NCBI GenBank assembly: GCA_029252105.1
Contig: JAQXCA010000015.1
Coordinates: 1-54,990, forward strand
Length of the DNA stretch: 54,990 nt
Reading direction: 5' to 3'
Source: Flavobacteriaceae bacterium
GTDB lineage: Bacteria; Bacteroidota; Bacteroidia; Flavobacteriales; Flavobacteriaceae
In this document: positions 21,196-31,123 of the stretch, piece by piece
How positions within the stretch are numbered: position 1 is the stretch's first letter
Layout of the letters: every line of letters begins with the position of its first letter
Program-made: the position numbers and the translations under genes
The notes under the pieces: model-generated
The model's database searches: none
What the model saw: the letters and a program-made list of their open reading frames with translations, nothing else
What the model was told of the DNA's origin: nothing

Positions 21196-21241
21196 ATAAT
21201 TTCTCATGCAAATTTTCCGACTTAACTACATACAAAAAAAA

Positions 21242-21293
21242 GTTACTCAATGTAAGTTAAACGAAGACTTATAAACGTTAAATTTTGAGTAAC
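21242..21293. repeat. Inverted repeat GTTACTCAA...TTGAGTAAC
   Basis: Perfect 9-bp arms separated by 34 nt of non-coding DNA. Confidence 0.5.
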
Positions 21294-21339
21294 AATTCTG
21301 TGTGTTTATTTAGTAATTTAATATCAAAATAAGAAAATT

Positions 21340-21699
21340 ATGGGGCTATAAATAACATTAATTCTCATATTCATGGCACTTAGAGTGATTCATTTCATCT
21401 GGGTCTTTGGAGGAGAATTTGGATTTACCGAATCGATTCCCACTAAAGAAAACGGAGAAAGAGTCTTAAATCCAAGAAAAATAGACAGTGCAATCGTTGG
21501 AATTGTATTAACAGTATTTGGAGGGTTTTATGCGCTCAAATCTGGGTTAATTGATTACAATCTTTCCTTATGGTTGATGACTTATGGAAGTTGAATCATT
21601 CCAATACTATTTCTTTTACGGGCAATTGGAGATTTTAAATATGTAGGGGTTTTTAAACGAATTAAAAAAAAACATAACAAAACTAAATTTTTCAAATAA
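21340..21699 (+). pseudogene. DUF3995-like small membrane protein interrupted by in-frame TAA and TGA
   Basis: One frame reads MGL*ITLILIFMALRVIHFIWVFGGEFGFTESIPTKENGERVLNPRKIDSAIVGIVLTVFGGFYALKSGLIDYNLSLWLMTYGS*IIPILFLLRAIGDFKYVGVFKRIKKKHNKTKFFK*; stops at 21349-21351 and 21592-21594. Confidence 0.65.
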
Positions 21700-21806
21700 A
21701 ATAATTTAAAAAACGCCTTGCGCTGAAAATTACAGAACCAAACACGCCACAACTTTGTTTTTTCCATTTGCGTTGCTTCCATAAAAATTGTATTATTACA
21801 ACCGCT

Positions 21807-22283
21807 ATGAAAGCAGCCAACGTTGTACAACTCAAAAAAGAATTAGAAACCTTAAATTCAGAAGATTTAAAGACACTTTGTCTGCGATTGGCACGTTTTA
21901 AACTGGAAAACAAAGAGTTGCTCACCTATTTACTTTTTGAATCGGATGATGAAGCCTATTATGTTGAAGGCATCAAAGAAGAGGCCGATTTACTGTTTGA
22001 GGACATCAACACCAAAAGCTATTTTTACATCAAGAAAAGTGTGCGTAAAATTCTTCGAATGCTTAAAAAACATGCACGCTATTCAAACAATAAAGAAACC
22101 GAAGTTGAACTCCTACTCTATTATTGTTACAAACTCAAAACCTTTACACCCTCAATAAAAAACAATGTTACGCTCACAAACATCTATTTGAAGCAGGTTG
22201 AGAATATTGAGAAAAAAATTATAAAGTTACACGAAGATTTACAGTACGATTTTCGGGAACGACTCAAAGAAATCACAGATTAA
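21807..22283 (+). CDS. Conserved hypothetical protein (start probably [10 protein letters not shown] rather than 21768)
   Basis: Long ORF in gene-dense context; charged helical protein with no recognised domain. Confidence 0.7.
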   Translation: MKAANVVQLKKELETLNSEDLKTLCLRLARFKLENKELLTYLLFESDDEAYYVEGIKEEADLLFEDINTKSYFYIKKSVRKILRMLKKHARYSNNKETEVELLLYYCYKLKTFTPSIKNNVTLTNIYLKQVENIEKKIIKLHEDLQYDFRERLKEITD

Positions 22284-22299
22284 TTTAAAAAACCCACAA

Positions 22300-23046
22300 A
22301 TGAAAATTTTAGGCATAGACATCGGAGGTACTGGTATAAAAGGCGCCATTGTAGATACTGAAACTGGAGAACTCTTAAGCGATCGACATCGAGTACCAAC
22401 ACCAAAACCTGCTACTCCTGAAAGTATCGCTAACGAATTAAAAACGTTTTTAGAACACTTTGAATGGAAAGGCCCTGTTGGCATTTCATTTCCAACGGTT
22501 ATAAAAAATGGTAAAGCGATGCAGTATGGCAATCTCGATAAATCATGGCAATATACACAGGTAGATGCGTTGTTTAAATCCAAAACTGGCCATGACTATT
22601 ATATTGTTAATGATGCGGATGCAGCTGCCATGGGCGTCATGGAATTTGGAGTTGGTAAAAACCAAATGGGCTTAGTCATTACAATTACTCTAGGAACAGG
22701 AATTGGTTCAGGTGTGTTTTATAATGGACAGTTGTTATCAAATTTTGAATTGGGTCGTATGTATGGTCGTAAAGGAGACATCATGGAAGCTTTTGCAGCA
22801 GATTCTGCAAGAAAGCGCGAAGAATGGAGTTTTAAAGCTTGGGCAAAACGGGTTAATTTCTTTTTAAATCACGTGGAAAAAACATTCAATCCCGATCTTA
22901 TTATCATTGGAGGTGGTGTGAGTAAAAAAATGGAGAAATTTGAGAAGTATATCGACTTACAAACTCCCATTAAAGGTGCAGAATTAAAAAACAATGCAGG
23001 AATTATTGGAGCTAGTATTTTTGCACAGCGATCAATTGATAATTAA
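22300..23046 (+). CDS. ROK family glucokinase (polyphosphate glucokinase-like)
   Basis: [21 protein letters not shown] and [16 protein letters not shown] motifs. Confidence 0.88.
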   Translation: MKILGIDIGGTGIKGAIVDTETGELLSDRHRVPTPKPATPESIANELKTFLEHFEWKGPVGISFPTVIKNGKAMQYGNLDKSWQYTQVDALFKSKTGHDYYIVNDADAAAMGVMEFGVGKNQMGLVITITLGTGIGSGVFYNGQLLSNFELGRMYGRKGDIMEAFAADSARKREEWSFKAWAKRVNFFLNHVEKTFNPDLIIIGGGVSKKMEKFEKYIDLQTPIKGAELKNNAGIIGASIFAQRSIDN

Positions 23047-23111
23047 ACAGTAAAAGACGTTTTAATTTTTTTTTTTTATCTTTATACACGCAACCCCAAA
23101 TTGCCGTTATT

Positions 23112-23474
23112 ATGAACACACCTACAGATGGAAGGAGTCAATTCCTTTCCAAACAAGAACACATTCTATTAAAGCGGATGCTCATCAAGGAGATTTCGAT
23201 TGTAAATACAGCACCTTCCATTTTATATCAAGTCCCCTTTGAATTAACAACTGTTCCCACTAGAGATTGGAAGGAAGTTTTAATAGAGACGTGGCATTCC
23301 ATAATTCAACAAAAAGAACGAATATCAAACACTGTAATATGGGTGTTTAATAATCGTATTCTTATAAATAAAGTTCCTTCTGGTCTAGTTAACAAGCGAT
23401 TAGAAACGATGATTTCTAATGCTATAGACAAAACCAATGAACAGATGAAGTTGAGTTCGCAACGCGTTATTTAA
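23112..23474 (+). CDS. Hypothetical protein
   Basis: 120-aa ORF filling a gap; no recognised domain. Confidence 0.6.
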   Translation: MNTPTDGRSQFLSKQEHILLKRMLIKEISIVNTAPSILYQVPFELTTVPTRDWKEVLIETWHSIIQQKERISNTVIWVFNNRILINKVPSGLVNKRLETMISNAIDKTNEQMKLSSQRVI

Positions 23475-24468
23475 GAATGTTGTAAATCAATTCATTATAC
23501 AAATCTCTTGGGCTTAGATTTGCGCCTACCCCTTTACTTTTTGTGTCGTAAATACGAAGTGTTTCCAATACACCGCTAATACGTTTCATAGGGAAATTTC
23601 GTGAGGCTGTTATATATTCATTTACAAAATAGGGATTGACACCTAAGGCTCTTGCTACAGTTCCTGGGTTTTTATCGCGTACGGTATGTAATTTCATTAA
23701 CTTTGAAAAATACATATATAAGATAGAAATGGTCAATACAAATGGGTGTTGCTTTGAATTTTGCGCAAAATAATTAACAATTTGATAGGCCTTTTTATGG
23801 TTCAAATGTCCTAACGCTTTCTGAAGTTCAAAATTATTAAAGTCCTTAGAAATACCTATATTTTCTTCAATAATTTCAGGTGTAACCTCTTTATGAGTAC
23901 CGACTACTAGTTCTAATTTAGTGAGTTCATTCGCAATTTTACTCAAATCATTTCCCAAAAATTCCGTCAACATTAAAGAGGCTTTTGGCGTAATGGTAAG
24001 TTGTTTTGCTCTTAAAAAATTTTGAATCCAGCTAGGGATCTTATCTTCATATATTTTTTTACTTTCAAAGACTACAGCTGATTTTGAAAGTGTTTTGTAA
24101 AGTGCTTTTCGTTTATCTAACGTTTTATATTTATAATTAAAAACCAAAACCGTTGTAGGTTGCGGATTTTTGGCATAGTCTACAAGCTGCTCAATAGTTT
24201 TAATAAGGTTTTGCGCTTCCTTTACAATGATAACTTGGCGTTCAGCCATCATTGGATAGCGTTTAGCATTGGATACTATATCTTGAATAGACACATCTTT
24301 TCCATAAAGTACCATCTGATTAAATCCTTTTTCTTCTTCAGCCAACACATGAGATTCAATATAGTCAGAAATTATATCAATATAATAGGCTTCTTCACCC
24401 ATTAAAAAATAAATAGGCGCAATCTTACTCTCTTTAATGTCAGTTATCAGCTGGTTAATAGTATTCAT
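23467..24468 (-). CDS. holA: DNA polymerase III subunit delta
   Basis: IYFLMGEEAYYIDIISDYI N-terminus; HolA-like fold and length. Confidence 0.88.
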   Translation of the reverse strand: MNTINQLITDIKESKIAPIYFLMGEEAYYIDIISDYIESHVLAEEEKGFNQMVLYGKDVSIQDIVSNAKRYPMMAERQVIIVKEAQNLIKTIEQLVDYAKNPQPTTVLVFNYKYKTLDKRKALYKTLSKSAVVFESKKIYEDKIPSWIQNFLRAKQLTITPKASLMLTEFLGNDLSKIANELTKLELVVGTHKEVTPEIIEENIGISKDFNNFELQKALGHLNHKKAYQIVNYFAQNSKQHPFVLTISILYMYFSKLMKLHTVRDKNPGTVARALGVNPYFVNEYITASRNFPMKRISGVLETLRIYDTKSKGVGANLSPRDLYNELIYNILK

Positions 24469-24494
24469 TCAAAAAAAATTACCAAATTTGTACT

Positions 24495-24950
24495 GTGCAA
24501 AATTTAAATTTTCCAACATATTCGTTCAGGCTCAAAAATAGCAAAAATAATACTCATATTTTTGATGTTATTCGTAAAAAATTTGTGGTTCTTCAACCCG
24601 AAGAATGGGTACGTCAACATTGTGTACAGTATTTAATACAAGAAAAAAACTACCCTATTTCATTAATTAATGTTGAAAAAGTTGTTGTAATCAATGGCCT
24701 TAAGAAACGTTATGATATTGTTGTATTTAACCCCGACGGGAGCATAGCATTAGTTGTTGAGTGTAAAGCCCCTAAGCTTAAAATCACACAAGCTGCATTT
24801 GACCAAATAGCACGGTATAATTTAGCACTAAAAGCGCCCTATTTAATGGTTACCAACGGATTAAATCATTATTTTTGTACTATGAATCATCATTTGGAAA
24901 ATTTTGAATTTTTAGAAACCATTCCAAACTATAATACCAAACAAATTTGA
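24495..24950 (+). CDS. Stand-alone type I restriction enzyme R-protein N-terminal-like (HSDR_N_2) domain protein
   Basis: YDIVVFNPDGSIALVVECKAP PD-(D/E)xK-type core followed by QIARYNLALKAPYLMVTNG. Confidence 0.82.
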   Translation: MQNLNFPTYSFRLKNSKNNTHIFDVIRKKFVVLQPEEWVRQHCVQYLIQEKNYPISLINVEKVVVINGLKKRYDIVVFNPDGSIALVVECKAPKLKITQAAFDQIARYNLALKAPYLMVTNGLNHYFCTMNHHLENFEFLETIPNYNTKQI

Positions 24951-25945
24951 AACTCGCAATTGTCATACTGAATTGGAATGGACAACAGCTATTAGAAAGA
25001 TTCCTTCCCTCGGTTGTTAATTATGCTGATGGGCATGATATCTATGTGATTGACAACGCTTCAATAGATTCATCTGTATCATTTCTTGAAGCGCATTACC
25101 CTACAGTTAAATGCATCAAACTGATCGATAATTTTGGATATGCTGGCGGCTACAACGCTGGATTAAAATTAATAGAGGCAGATGTTTTTTGTTTATTAAA
25201 TTCTGATGTAGAAGTCACTGAAAACTGGTTAAAACCCATTATAAACACTTTTAAGTCCAACCCTGACACAGCAATCATTCAGCCTAAAATATTGGATTAT
25301 CATCACAAAAATAAATTTGAATATGCCGGTGCGGGTGGTGGATATATTGATCAATTGGGATACCCATATTGTCGCGGAAGAATATTTGATACAATTGAAG
25401 TCGATCACGGACAATACAACGACCAAAAAGATATATTTTGGGCTTCGGGTGCCTGTCTTTTCATAAGAACTAAATCTTTTAAACGTCTTGAGGGTTTTGA
25501 TACCACCTTTTTTGCACACATGGAAGAAATTGATTTATGCTGGCGCGCTCAAAATAATGGCTTTACAGTAACATATGTTGGAGAATCAACCGTTTATCAT
25601 GTAGGTGCTGCGAGTTTAAAAACTTCAAACCCTAAAAAAACCTATTTAAACTTCAGAAATAGCTTGTATACTCTGGTTAAAAACACACATAAACCAGTTG
25701 GTCTTGTTGTAATTTTAAGGTTAACTTTAGATGGTTTTGCCGGGTTACGTTTCTTCTTTCAAGGGAAACCCAAACACCTGATTGCAATTATCAAAGCCCA
25801 TGGTAGTTTTTACAAAGCGGCCCCTAGATTACTCAAATTTAGGCGACAACATTCAATCAAAAAAACACACAACCAATTACTTTCAATTGTATGGTCTTAT
25901 TTTGTGCGCAATAAAAAGGTTTTTAATAAATTGTTAAAAATGTAA
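24947..25945 (+). CDS. Glycosyltransferase family 2 (TTG start)
   Basis: AIVILNWNGQQLLERFLPSV, YVIDNASIDSS, FCLLNSDVEV motifs; TTG start overlaps upstream TGA as TTGA. Confidence 0.88.
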   Translation: MKLAIVILNWNGQQLLERFLPSVVNYADGHDIYVIDNASIDSSVSFLEAHYPTVKCIKLIDNFGYAGGYNAGLKLIEADVFCLLNSDVEVTENWLKPIINTFKSNPDTAIIQPKILDYHHKNKFEYAGAGGGYIDQLGYPYCRGRIFDTIEVDHGQYNDQKDIFWASGACLFIRTKSFKRLEGFDTTFFAHMEEIDLCWRAQNNGFTVTYVGESTVYHVGAASLKTSNPKKTYLNFRNSLYTLVKNTHKPVGLVVILRLTLDGFAGLRFFFQGKPKHLIAIIKAHGSFYKAAPRLLKFRRQHSIKKTHNQLLSIVWSYFVRNKKVFNKLLKM

Positions 25946-26008
25946 ACAATTCTTGTAATAGGTATAATAATTTTTTAATTTAGCCTTAAATAAATAAATC
26001 GATTTAAT

Positions 26009-26863
26009 ATGAGAAAAATATATATGTTGGGAGTGATTGCAATGGTTTTGCTAGCTTCTTGTGTTTCTAAGAAAGAATTAGTTGCGACTCAAGTAAAACT
26101 AAAAAACACTCAAGATTTATTAAATACTGCTACTGTAACATTGAACAGCTGTTTGTCTGATAAAGCGGTTGCAGACGCAAATCTTACGGCTTTGAGAGAT
26201 CAATTATCTGATTTAAGAAAAACAAATGACGCATTGATTACTAGTACTGAACAAATGACACTTTTGACGTCTAAAGGAGCTGATAACTTAGAAAAAACTT
26301 TAGAAAGCCTTCAAGAAAGAGATTTAAAAATTAATCGGTTACAAGATGCCATCACTAAGAAAGATAGCATCACATTGGCAATTGTTTCAAGCTTAAAAAA
26401 ATCTGTTGGTATCGATGATCCAGATATCGAAATAAATGTAGAAAAAGGTGTTGTTTTTATTTCAATCGCAGATAAATTATTATTTCAAAGTGGAAGTTTC
26501 AATGTGACTGAAAAAGCTAAAACAGTTTTAGAAAAAGTAGCAAAAGTGATTACAGATAAACCAAACTTTGAAGCTATGATTGAAGGTCATACGGATAGTC
26601 GTTCATATTCTAATGGGGTTTTAGTTGATAATTGGGATCTTAGTGTAAAACGATCGACTTCAATTATTAGAGAATTACAAGGAATGGGCGTTAATCCTGC
26701 TCAATTAATTGCTGCAGGACGTAGTAGTTATGTGCCATTAACTGATAATGAAACTGCAATTAACAGAGCAAAAAACAGACGAACTCGTGTCGTTGTTCTT
26801 CCAAAAATTGATCAATTTTATGAAATGATTGAAAATGAAGTAAAAGAACTTTCTGGACAATAA
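26009..26863 (+). CDS. OmpA family lipoprotein with coiled-coil N-terminus
   Basis: Lipobox LLASC; C-terminal OmpA motif MIEGHTDSRSYSNG...NRAKNRRTRVVVLP. Confidence 0.88.
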   Translation: MRKIYMLGVIAMVLLASCVSKKELVATQVKLKNTQDLLNTATVTLNSCLSDKAVADANLTALRDQLSDLRKTNDALITSTEQMTLLTSKGADNLEKTLESLQERDLKINRLQDAITKKDSITLAIVSSLKKSVGIDDPDIEINVEKGVVFISIADKLLFQSGSFNVTEKAKTVLEKVAKVITDKPNFEAMIEGHTDSRSYSNGVLVDNWDLSVKRSTSIIRELQGMGVNPAQLIAAGRSSYVPLTDNETAINRAKNRRTRVVVLPKIDQFYEMIENEVKELSGQ

Positions 26864-26887
26864 ACGAACTTCACATAAAAAGATTAC

Positions 26888-26916
26888 AAAAGCCCACCGT
26901 TTTGGTTGGGCTTTTT
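26888..26916 (+). terminator. Rho-independent terminator after OmpA lipoprotein gene
   Basis: AAAAGCCCA...TGGGCTTTTT hairpin with T tract. Confidence 0.82.
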
Positions 26917-26917
26917 A

Positions 26918-26948
26918 TTTGTTAGCTAATAGCTTTATTTTATATTTG
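26918..26948 (+). promoter_or_regulatory. Bacteroidetes-type promoter for pheT
   Basis: TTTG (26918-26921), 19-bp spacer, TATATTTG (26941-26948); 23 bp before ATG. Confidence 0.65.
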
Positions 26949-26971
26949 CTCAAAAGATATAAAAACGCATA

Positions 26972-29398
26972 ATGAAGATATCCTATAACTGGTTAAAACA
27001 ATTTATTAAAATTGATTGGACTGCTGAAAAAACCTCTGAACTCCTCACTGATTTAGGCTTAGAAGTCGAAGGTTTAGCGCCTTTTCAATCCATCAAAGGT
27101 GGATTACAGGGCATTGTTGTAGGACAGGTACTCACTTGCGAACAGCATCCCAATGCTGATCGTTTAAAAATAACCACGATCAATATTGGTACAGAAGACC
27201 CCTTAGCTATAGTTTGTGGAGCCCCTAATGTAGCTGTTGGTCAAAAGGTAGCTGTTGCCACTATTGGAACAACATTATACACAACAGATGGTGAAGCATG
27301 GACCATCAAAAAAGGAAAAATTAGAGGAGAAGAAAGTCACGGAATGTTATGTGCTGAAGATGAATTGGGCTTAGGAGCCTCTCATGATGGAATAATGATA
27401 TTAAATGATTCTCTTGAAATTGGATCCGCGCTCGCCAAACATTATGACATTGAAGATGATCTCGTATTCGAAATTGGGCTTACACCAAACCGGGCAGATG
27501 CGATGAGTCACTTTGGAACAGCTAGAGACGTAATGGCTGGTTTATCTCAGCATGGAATTAATGCTAAAATAATTAGTCCCTCTGTCACTGCTTTTCATGT
27601 TGACAATAGAAGCTTAAAAATAGATGTTGTCATGGAAGACAAGTTGAGAGCCCCTCGATATTGCGGCTTGACAATATCTAATGTAACCGTAAAAGACTCA
27701 CCAAAATGGCTACAAAATAGGCTTAAATCAATTGGTTTAAGCCCCATAAACAATGTAGTAGATGCTACTAACTATGTATTGCATGATTTAGGACAGCCTT
27801 TACATGCCTTTGATGCAGACCGAATATCTGGTAAAAAAATAATCGTTAAAACTCTTGAAGCTGGAACAAAGTTTATAACATTAGATGGTGTTGAACGCAC
27901 ACTTCACAAAGATGATTTAATGATTTGTGATACTGAAAAACCGCTTTGTATTGCTGGGGTATTTGGAGGTAAAAACTCGGGTGTTTCAAATGAAACGAAT
28001 TCAATATTTTTAGAAGCGGCCTACTTCAACCCTGTAAGCATTCGAAAAACTGCCAAAAGACATGCACTTAACACAGATGCTTCATTTCGATTTGAACGTG
28101 GCATCGATCCAAATATCACTAAATATGCGCTTAAAAGAGCTGCTTTATTAATCACTGAAATTGCAGGCGGAAAAATCTCAAGTGACTTAATTGATGAATA
28201 TCCGAACAAGATTGAAGATTCGCAAGTGTTTTTAAGTTTTGAAAATACGAATAAACTTATTGGAGAGGAATTACCAAAAGAAACCATTAAAGGGATTTTA
28301 AGTGCCTTAGAAATAAAGGTTAATAACATTACTGAAAGTGGCTTAGGATTGACTATTCCTGCGTACCGAAATGATGTACAACGCGAAGTTGATGTTATTG
28401 AGGAGATCCTTAGAGTATATGGATATAATAATATTGGTATTACCAATAAGTTAAATGCATCCATCTCAAATACATCTAAATTTGAAAGTTATAAAATTGA
28501 AAACATTATAGCGAATCAACTTGTTGGACACGGTTTTTATGAAATTATGAGCAATTCATTAACTACAGATAATTATACAACTTTTAGCGAGCAACTAAAA
28601 CCCGCACATGATGTCCAGATATTAAATCCTTTGAGTACCGATTTATCAGTTATGCGTCAATCTTTGATTTTTTCTGGTTTGGAAGCAATTGCTTTTAATA
28701 TCAACCGACAACAAAGCGATTTAAAACTTTTTGAATTTGGAAAAACGTATCATAATTTTGAGGCTAATAAAGAAGAACATAATCACCTCACTGTTTTTGT
28801 AACTGGTAATAAGGCCGAAAAACGATGGAATTCTGAAGAAACTAATGTCGATTATTTTTATTTAAAGGGGTTGGTAACAGCAGTATTTGAACGATTAGGG
28901 ATTCAAAAACTAAAAACTTCACCGCTTTCTAATGATGTGTTTAGCGAAGGACAACAGCTAAGTGTTGGTAAAAATTCAGTAGTTGAATTTGGAAGCTTAA
29001 AACCTGCGGTTTTAAAGTCGTTTGGAATTTCACAGAGTGTATTTTGTGCTAACTTTAATTGGGATAACTTGCTAAAAGTCATCAATCAGCAAGCCATTAA
29101 ATTTAAAAGCATTTCGAAATATCCAGAAGTTAAACGCGATTTTTCTTTACTAATTAATGAAGACATTACTTTTGAAACGCTTTATAAATTAGCAAAACAA
29201 ACTGAAAACAACTTTTTAAAAGACATTAACCTCTTTGATGTTTACACGGGAGATAAATTAGCTAAAGGCAAAAAAAGTTATGCGATAAGCTTCACATTAC
29301 AAGACAAAAATAAAACGCTAAACGATGTTCAGATAGACAAAATAATGTCTAAAATCCAAAAACGTTTTGAATCGGAATTAGGCGCTGAACTGCGTTAA
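26972..29398 (+). CDS. pheT: Phenylalanyl-tRNA synthetase beta subunit
   Basis: tRNA-binding domain N-terminus, B3/B4 and B5 domains, FDX-ACB C-terminus; 808 aa. Confidence 0.96.
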   Translation: MKISYNWLKQFIKIDWTAEKTSELLTDLGLEVEGLAPFQSIKGGLQGIVVGQVLTCEQHPNADRLKITTINIGTEDPLAIVCGAPNVAVGQKVAVATIGTTLYTTDGEAWTIKKGKIRGEESHGMLCAEDELGLGASHDGIMILNDSLEIGSALAKHYDIEDDLVFEIGLTPNRADAMSHFGTARDVMAGLSQHGINAKIISPSVTAFHVDNRSLKIDVVMEDKLRAPRYCGLTISNVTVKDSPKWLQNRLKSIGLSPINNVVDATNYVLHDLGQPLHAFDADRISGKKIIVKTLEAGTKFITLDGVERTLHKDDLMICDTEKPLCIAGVFGGKNSGVSNETNSIFLEAAYFNPVSIRKTAKRHALNTDASFRFERGIDPNITKYALKRAALLITEIAGGKISSDLIDEYPNKIEDSQVFLSFENTNKLIGEELPKETIKGILSALEIKVNNITESGLGLTIPAYRNDVQREVDVIEEILRVYGYNNIGITNKLNASISNTSKFESYKIENIIANQLVGHGFYEIMSNSLTTDNYTTFSEQLKPAHDVQILNPLSTDLSVMRQSLIFSGLEAIAFNINRQQSDLKLFEFGKTYHNFEANKEEHNHLTVFVTGNKAEKRWNSEETNVDYFYLKGLVTAVFERLGIQKLKTSPLSNDVFSEGQQLSVGKNSVVEFGSLKPAVLKSFGISQSVFCANFNWDNLLKVINQQAIKFKSISKYPEVKRDFSLLINEDITFETLYKLAKQTENNFLKDINLFDVYTGDKLAKGKKSYAISFTLQDKNKTLNDVQIDKIMSKIQKRFESELGAELR

Positions 29399-30349
29399 CT
29401 AGCCTTCTTTAGAAGCCAAGTACCGTTCGGCATCCAAGGCAGCCATACAGCCTGTTCCAGCAGCAGTAACTGCTTGTCTATAAACATGGTCCGCTGCGTC
29501 TCCACTTACAAAAACGCCATCAATATTAGTTTTTGAAGACCCAGGAGTATTAATAATATAACCTGTTTCGTCTAAATTTAAAAAATCTTGAAAAATATCA
29601 GTATTTGGTTTATGTCCGATTGCTACAAAAAATCCAGTTGCAGGAATGTCTGTAATTGCATTGGTTTTATTGTTTTTCGCACGAACTCCAGTCACAACTT
29701 GACCATCTCCTAATACGTCTTCAGTTTCTGTGTTAAACAAGATTTCTATATTCTCTGTATTTTTTACACGCTTAGCCATTATCTTAGATGCTCTAAATTC
29801 ATCTCGTCGTACCAACATTGTAACCTTTGTACATAGTTTAGATAAGTAATGTGCTTCTTCACAAGCAGAATCACCTGCACCTACAATCACTACCTCTTGA
29901 TTTCTGTAAAAGAAGCCATCACAAACAGCACAAGCAGAAACACCTCCACCGAGATTTAAATATTTTTGTTCAGATTCTAGGCCTAGATACTTTGCGGATG
30001 CTCCAGTAGATATCACTACAGTTTCACAGTGAATTTCTTTGGTGCCGTTTATCCAAACTTTGTGAATAGGTCCAGAAAAATCAACTTTAGTGACCCAACC
30101 ATCCCTAACATCTGAGCCGAAACGTTCCGCTTGAGCTTGCAGCTCTAGCATCATCGCAGGTCCTGTAATACCATCCGGATATCCCGGGAAATTTTCAACT
30201 TCATTGGTCGTTGTTAACTGACCACCGGGCTGTGTACCTTGGTATAACACAGGAAACATATTGGCACGAGCGGCGTAGATGGCAGCAGTATATCCTGCAG
30301 GGCCAGATCCAATAATCAAACATTTAACAGACTCTATAGTATCAGACAT
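29399..30349 (-). CDS. trxB: Thioredoxin-disulfide reductase
   Basis: GSGPAGYTAAIYAARA and CAVCDGFF motifs. Confidence 0.95.
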   Translation of the reverse strand: MSDTIESVKCLIIGSGPAGYTAAIYAARANMFPVLYQGTQPGGQLTTTNEVENFPGYPDGITGPAMMLELQAQAERFGSDVRDGWVTKVDFSGPIHKVWINGTKEIHCETVVISTGASAKYLGLESEQKYLNLGGGVSACAVCDGFFYRNQEVVIVGAGDSACEEAHYLSKLCTKVTMLVRRDEFRASKIMAKRVKNTENIEILFNTETEDVLGDGQVVTGVRAKNNKTNAITDIPATGFFVAIGHKPNTDIFQDFLNLDETGYIINTPGSSKTNIDGVFVSGDAADHVYRQAVTAAGTGCMAALDAERYLASKEG

Positions 30350-30366
30350 ATTTTAAATTTAGGTTG

Positions 30367-30374
30367 CAAAAATA
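30367..30374 (-). promoter_or_regulatory. Candidate -7 element TATTTTTG upstream of trxB
   Basis: Matches TAnnTTTG 17 bp from start codon. Confidence 0.4.
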
Positions 30375-30517
30375 GGCGTTTTACATAAAATTTGAATGGG
30401 AAGTTATCAACAGTTTTTAATAAATTGTAGATAATGACTTAAAATTAATATTATTCATCGATAAACTAAATCCAGTAAAATAATCTTAACTTTGTTTTAA
30501 ATTCAAAAGCGAGGGTT

Positions 30518-31123
30518 ATGTTAATTATTGGTATTGGTGGTGGAACAGGAAGCGGAAAAACGACGGTGGTGAATCAAATTTTATCAGAGTTTCCAGCAGG
30601 GGAAGTTCAAGTGATTTCCCAAGACTCCTATTACAAAGATACCTCACATTTATCCTTTGAAGAACGTTGTAAAATTAATTTTGACCATCCAAAATCTATT
30701 GATTTTGAATTGCTAGAATCACATTTAAAAACACTACAAAAAGGAGAAAATATAAACCAGCCTGTATATTCATTTAAAACACATAATCGTACTGGTGAAA
30801 CTACCATTACCGAACCAAAAAAAGTAGTAATTGTGGAAGGCATTTTAATTTTATCTAATACAGAGTTACGATCATTATTTGATATAAAAATATTTGTACA
30901 TGCGGATAGCGATGAACGACTAATGAGGCGTTTAAAAAGAGACATTGCCGAACGTGGAAGAGACTTAGACGAAGTTTTGGAGCGTTATCAATCCACTTTA
31001 AAACCTATGCATCAGCAGTTTATTGAACCCATGAAAGCTTTTGCGGACATCATAATCCCAAATAATCATTACAACACCGTTGCTGTAAATGTGGTAAAAT
31101 CAATTATAAATGAACAACTGTAA
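30518..31123 (+). CDS. udk: Uridine kinase
   Basis: GIGGGTGSGKTTV P-loop, QDSYYKD, FDHPKSIDFELL motifs. Confidence 0.93.
   Translation: MLIIGIGGGTGSGKTTVVNQILSEFPAGEVQVISQDSYYKDTSHLSFEERCKINFDHPKSIDFELLESHLKTLQKGENINQPVYSFKTHNRTGETTITEPKKVVIVEGILILSNTELRSLFDIKIFVHADSDERLMRRLKRDIAERGRDLDEVLERYQSTLKPMHQQFIEPMKAFADIIIPNNHYNTVAVNVVKSIINEQL

Noticed and set aside
21582-21925. Overlapping minus-strand ORFs 21582-21830 and 21692-21925
   Set aside because: Antisense to the DUF3995 remnant and the following CDS; no domain or plausible context.
24495-24950. Possible restriction-modification defence locus
   Set aside because: Only an isolated HsdR_N-like domain is present; no methyltransferase, specificity subunit or helicase among neighbours, which are housekeeping genes.
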